Assembly (NCBI GenBank): GCA_933822405.4
Contig: CAKOGP040000136.1
Span: 28,513-92,512, forward strand
Reading direction: 5' to 3'
Source of the DNA: Cylindrotheca closterium
Lineage: Eukaryota > Bacillariophyta > Bacillariophyceae > Bacillariales > Bacillariaceae
Length of the DNA: 64,000 nucleotides
Shown here: in pieces, positions 60,337 to 64,000 of the stretch
Layout: each line of letters starts with the position of its first letter
How positions within the stretch are numbered: position 1 is the first letter of the stretch
The notes under the pieces: generated by a model
What the model saw: the letters and a program-made list of their open reading frames with translations, nothing else
What the model was told of the DNA's origin: nothing
Databases searched by the model: none
Made by a program: the position numbers and the translations under genes

Positions 60337-61964
60337 TTACCTGCCTGTTGAATCATGAAGGTCACCAGCAGCAGTGTTGTTGTCGTCATCTTCATCATCA
60401 TCCTTGTTGGCATCTTCATCATCGCCATCACTGTCATCTTCATTATCATCCTTGTTGTTGTCTACATCATCGTCGTCCACATCATCATCATTGTCATCAT
60501 CTTCACCATCCTCTACATCACCATCTTCATTGGTGGCATCGTCCTCCTTTTTGTCTCCGCCAGCTGCATCACAATCTGCTCTTGCCTGTTTTTGTTGTCC
60601 CATGGTGCCAAACATTAATGAAGTCATTGTTTTCTTGAGAATGGTCTTGCCTTTCCGCTTCATTTTTGGGATTTGGAAAATAGGAAACCGGAAATTTGAT
60701 CCTGGCCCCTTTGAAAGCGCTGGTCTTGCGCAAAGCATTCAAGGTATAACGGCAGTCTTGCTGGTAGGTCTTCTTGTTTTTTTCAGTACGTTTTGAAATA
60801 GAGCGTATAAAATCATGGTCTTATCGGTCCATTCCTCCTTGTATTGATCAACTGTTTTGGACACAACCGTTGTCACTTTAGTTAATGGGCAGCTACCTTC
60901 TTCTTCATTGAGTTCATCATCCTCATCTTCTTTGGACAAGGATTTATTGGAAGAGTGCTTGTCCTTGGCCTTTACTTCATCGTCATCGTCGTTGTCATCA
61001 TCGCCTTCATCCGAGTCTTCATCATCATCATCATCATCATTGGAGTCATCATCATTGGAGTCTTCTTCCTCTTCCAGAGTGCTGGAGGCTTTATTTTCCT
61101 TGTCCTCCTCAGGGGCTTTGCTTCCCTCCACACCCTTGTCGTCCTTGGACTCCAATACCATTGGATGCGATATCATGTATTCTTGAGATACTTTATCATT
61201 TTCAATAATTGTGCAACATTTCCATTGTTGACATGAAAAGGTGTATGCTTCACCTGGAGTACACCGAAAGTGTAGAAGGTCAACATCAGGAGTGCTCAAT
61301 TCCCGTTTTGCCACATTCTCAAACACTAGTAGCATATGAGTCAGTACCATCTTTGAACTCAAAGACAACGTTTCTTTCCATTCCTGGAATGCTTCAAGAC
61401 TGTGGGAATGTTCAGAATTGTCTTCACATGAGCGGCGAAGACAAGGGAAAAGCATCCCTGCAGTGGAACAAAAGTTGCCGAGTGAATGCCAGATAATACT
61501 AACAAAGGGTCCATTTTGTATAAGACAGGATGTGGGTTTCCTAGTGTAGTCCCATAGCAACATCCGGCAAGGGCCTTGTCGCTATCAAGAGTGGGAGCGT
61601 TCATTTAGAGACTGGAGAAGCCCAAGTGGTCCGTCCTTCTGATTTGAAGCTGATAACAATTGGAAATAGCCCGTTTGTGGTTTGGGTCCTGTTAGAGGAA
61701 GTTTAAAGTAGGATTATTCTGGTATTTTGGATTGTCCATTTTGTCACCAGGAATATAGACGACCGGCATGAAAAGGAGACTACAAGCGCTGTTAGACTTA
61801 TTCCTATTTTCATTGACAATCTTGGCAACCAATATTTGTCTGACACCAGAATCGTTGCCGATGAGTCCGGCAGCACCTTTGGCAAATCCATGTTCGAATT
61901 TGGAGATGTAGAAAGACGGTTGTGGGATGTAGATAGATGTTTGTGGGATGTTTGGAGCTGACAT
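60337..61964 (-). pseudogene. Damaged acidic-protein gene, unknown family
   Basis: Reading leftward from ATG 61962-61964 (MSAPNIPQTSIYIPQPSFYI) the coding sense passes through at least four breaks. These are a shift near 61700, two stops near 61590 in an otherwise continuous frame, an open part 60739-61563 with a long Asp/Glu-rich tract and TDKTMILYALFQNVLKK, and a shift at an A-run near 60790 leading to KTYQQDCRYTLNALRKTSAF. A second Asp-rich tract (GAT repeats, 60374-60540) ends it. The protein-like sequence spans 1.6 kb. An intron-bearing gene is possible, but the stop and homopolymer pattern favours decay. No family recognised. Confidence 0.4.
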
Positions 61965-63454
61965 GATGTTGCTATGCAATTCGAATTTTCAAATCTTGGA
62001 TTGTACGAAAATTCTGGTACTGGGGCGACGTAGCAGCTTTACAATACTACGCTTTTCTAACATGGTTGTCTTTTTGCTAGAGGCAGCATTGGCCCGCAAA
62101 CAGGCGGAAGCAGAAAGAGAAATGCAGTCCACACCAGAGAGACCACTGGCAACCAATACTACGGTAACCCCCCCTTCTGTACCCACAGAAGAGTACAACC
62201 CAGCAGGAGTTGACTCCCAACTTTGGAAGAGTGCAGGGATACGTAAAGCACTGCAAGACGAACAAGAGGCTGACGCTGGAGCTGATGCTGGAGCTGATGC
62301 CGTGGAGCAAGAAGCTGATGCAGGGGAAACTACTGTACCACGTCCAGCACCTCAAGCACCTCAAGCACCCAATAGGGCAACCGCTGACCCTCAGTACTTG
62401 CCCAAGGAAGAGCAGCTAGAGATACTGAGAAGGAGTGCCACTAAGGAGATGATCCACATGAATTTGAACAAGTTTGTTGGCAAACGCATTTTTCCTAATG
62501 CAAAGTTCCCACTATCTGAATTGCACAACAAGGCTGTATGCAAGTTGGCCGTAGGGTCAGAGGTGGTGAGGTTAGACCAAGGGGTGGACCCAGAAGTATT
62601 TGCGGAAGAGTACCACAAGAGTGTGAAAGAACGGATGGCGGCATTGCGACTGAATTGTCACAATGCTGCAAGATCAAAGTTTCTAAGTAAGTGATTTCAA
62701 TTTTTTGATATTTGGAAGAAATCTCCTGTTGGTGTCTGACCCTCCTTTCTGCAAATTCCATTTACTACCAGATGACCTGAAGCTTGACAAAGTCCCATCC
62801 GATAGCTTGGTGGTCGATCTCCTGGAAAAGAACACTGATGCAGCTGTTGGATACAGGAGTTGTGGTCAGGGATATCAAGACTACCTGACAAAGGATGGCA
62901 CAAAAGTTTTGCAAGCAAGGACAAGACAGTACCAATCCTTTCATTACCTAGTGAAACGGATCATGCCATCAATCAATTGCACAAACACCAAATTTGATGT
63001 TCGGAAGCAGGAGGAGACAATCAGCAACATCTTCACCGTGAGTGACAAGGCATTTGCCCTTGTGCTACTTGAGAACTATGAGAGTCGTTGGAGGAAACAG
63101 CATGAGGATCTTAAATCAGCAAGACTCCAAGGTAAGGAACATGCCTCTATAAGCAAGGAGTTCAAGGCCAAATTCACATCAAGTGACGATGGCTTGAAGC
63201 TGAAGTCATCTGGTTGGAGTTGACAGGGAATTGAAAGCTACAATGAGAAGTTGAGTTCAATTGGTAAGTTAAGAAGGCAATCCCGCACAAGGGCGGCCCT
63301 AAAAGAGTACGAACTGTGGAAGATGCGCGGTGGAGCAGACATTTATGTAAAGGGCACAGTGCCTCCTACTGCAAACCAAAAACAGATATCTATTGCTGAA
63401 GGATCGCTAGCTGTCCTTCCTGAAGCATTGGAAAGTATGTTTGCAGAGGTCTAG
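61948..63454 (+). pseudogene. Damaged two-exon gene divergent from the acidic frame
   Basis: The frame from ATG 61948 becomes protein-like from about 62080 (EAALARKQAEAEREMQ; an AG at the end of TTTTTGCTAG may be an acceptor of an upstream exon). Exon 1 ends at 62686; an 85-nt GT-AG intron (62687-62771) joins in frame to 62772 (FL-NDLKLDKVPSDSLVVDL). The exon runs to a TGA at 63221-63223, and the same frame continues with good sequence (QGIESYNEKLSSIGKL, ELWKMRGGADIYVKG) to 63454. One nonsense codon (perhaps TGG to TGA) is the simplest reading. No known domain; helical and charged, possibly a transposon-encoded protein. Its 5' end overlaps the divergent frame. Confidence 0.5.
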
Positions 63455-64000
63455 CCTTGTCAATAGATTGTCATTAAATCGTCAAATAAAGCAAATGTGT
63501 TTGTGATATAATCAAAAGGATCTTTCCAATACATTCATAATCTGTATGCCCTTTTATCACCATTGACTGTCCTTCAGAAGGCAAGGAAACTCTGTTTTGT
63601 AGGTCATTGTAGTTGTCATAAATTGACAAGGATCTGGTCCTTTTAAGGCGTTGGCCATTTGATGAGATGACATGGACAATGAGAAAGAGGAAGCCACCGG
63701 ATGGCTCTCAATCAAATGGGTCCACTTCAAAAGGTCTGTTGGATGTCCTTAAAAGACAAATCCGGTGGTTGGAAAATCGAAAATGCATATGATCGAAATC
63801 ATGGTCAGACGGCTTCGCATCCCAAGGTTCTGCGACAAAATCAAATGGGAACTTTCCAAAAATGAGAAGGTTATTTTCCTCAAAAAGACAATTTCCTTGT
63901 CATAAAAAGGACAAGGGGTTCTCATCTATCACATAGGCTTCACATGGGGTGGTGATAAAAAACACGGTGTCCTTGTCCTTTTTACCCAATTAAACTGTCA
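63455..64000. other. Right-edge region
   Basis: No gene is supported. Repeated short words (CCTTGTC, GTCCTTTT and their complements) occur several times near the edge, possibly parts of an inverted-repeat element that continues outside. Confidence 0.5.

Noticed and set aside
60337..60618. Plus-strand hydrophobic frames (Ile/Val-rich) over the GAT repeats
   Set aside because: They are frame shadows of a trinucleotide repeat that encodes Asp on the minus strand.
63221..63223. TGA read as selenocysteine
   Set aside because: The context (Trp-Ser before, Gln-Gly after) resembles no selenoprotein site and no SECIS hairpin was recognised; a nonsense mutation is simpler.
63132..63227. Alternative intron removing the TGA at 63221
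   Set aside because: GTAAGG and GACAG signals exist, but joining them gives a frame with an immediate stop.
1..64000. tRNA genes
   Set aside because: I looked for GGTTCGANTCC-type T-arms with matching acceptor stems and found none; tRNAscan-SE would be needed to be sure.

Overview
This is nuclear DNA of a diatom, most likely a raphid pennate species; the species itself cannot be fixed from the sequence. The evidence is: short GT-AG introns of about 85-170 bases in otherwise compact genes; secreted or plastid presequences with the diatom AFAP-type cleavage motif (TAFAPAS in an FKBP, LAFAPQN in a light-harvesting protein, TSAFTTS in an unknown protein); an LHC-superfamily protein; GABA-B-like class C receptors; and a voltage-gated proton channel. 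There are no prokaryotic operons, no CRISPR and no recognisable tRNA.

Layout. 0-15.4 kb: a cluster of kinesin-light-chain-type TPR proteins on both strands (bases 2-1303, 1746-2717, 3023-4183, 10193-11890, 13932-15341) mixed with two decayed copies (4563-6009, 8679-9882), plus a secreted protein with a VWA-like motif (7182-8096) behind a tandem repeat array. Most TPR proteins share an N-terminal domain of about 50 residues, an acidic/basic linker with nuclear-localisation and SUMO-interaction-like motifs, and 3-9 TPR units of 42 residues. 16-23 kb: a small plastid-type presequence protein, a membrane protein, a TPR-like/SAM methyltransferase, and a plastid FKBP. 23.3-25.3 kb: two 5S rRNA genes inside direct repeats that flank a decayed open frame. 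25.6-29.1 kb: a Tas-like aldo/keto reductase with a 7-base microexon, then a mitochondrial-carrier protein. 30-36.6 kb: a tandem pair of GABA-B-like receptors. 36.9-46.2 kb: unknown proteins, a DUF3431-like membrane protein, four members of an undescribed short protein family, and an LHC protein. 46.8-48.2 kb: another decayed member of the first TPR family.

48.8-52 kb: two genes on the minus strand, each with one intron: a voltage-gated proton channel (Hv1 type) and a DUF4239-like membrane protein. 52.7-53.3 kb: a miniature inverted-repeat transposon filled with TGCGTCAA/TTGACGCA palindromes. 54.3-60.2 kb: four tandem copies of a second TPR-like family of about 230-240 residues, each behind a conserved 23-29-base upstream element. 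60.3-63.5 kb: two divergent, damaged reading frames, possibly an old mobile element or a decayed gene pair.

The region is dominated by lineage-specific duplication. At least four families (domain-plus-TPR, receptors, short Ser-rich proteins, TPR-like tandem array) expand locally and leave pseudogenes. I found no single pathway connecting the genes. The themes are signalling and sensing (receptors, proton channel, TPR adaptors) and plastid function (LHC, FKBP, reductase).
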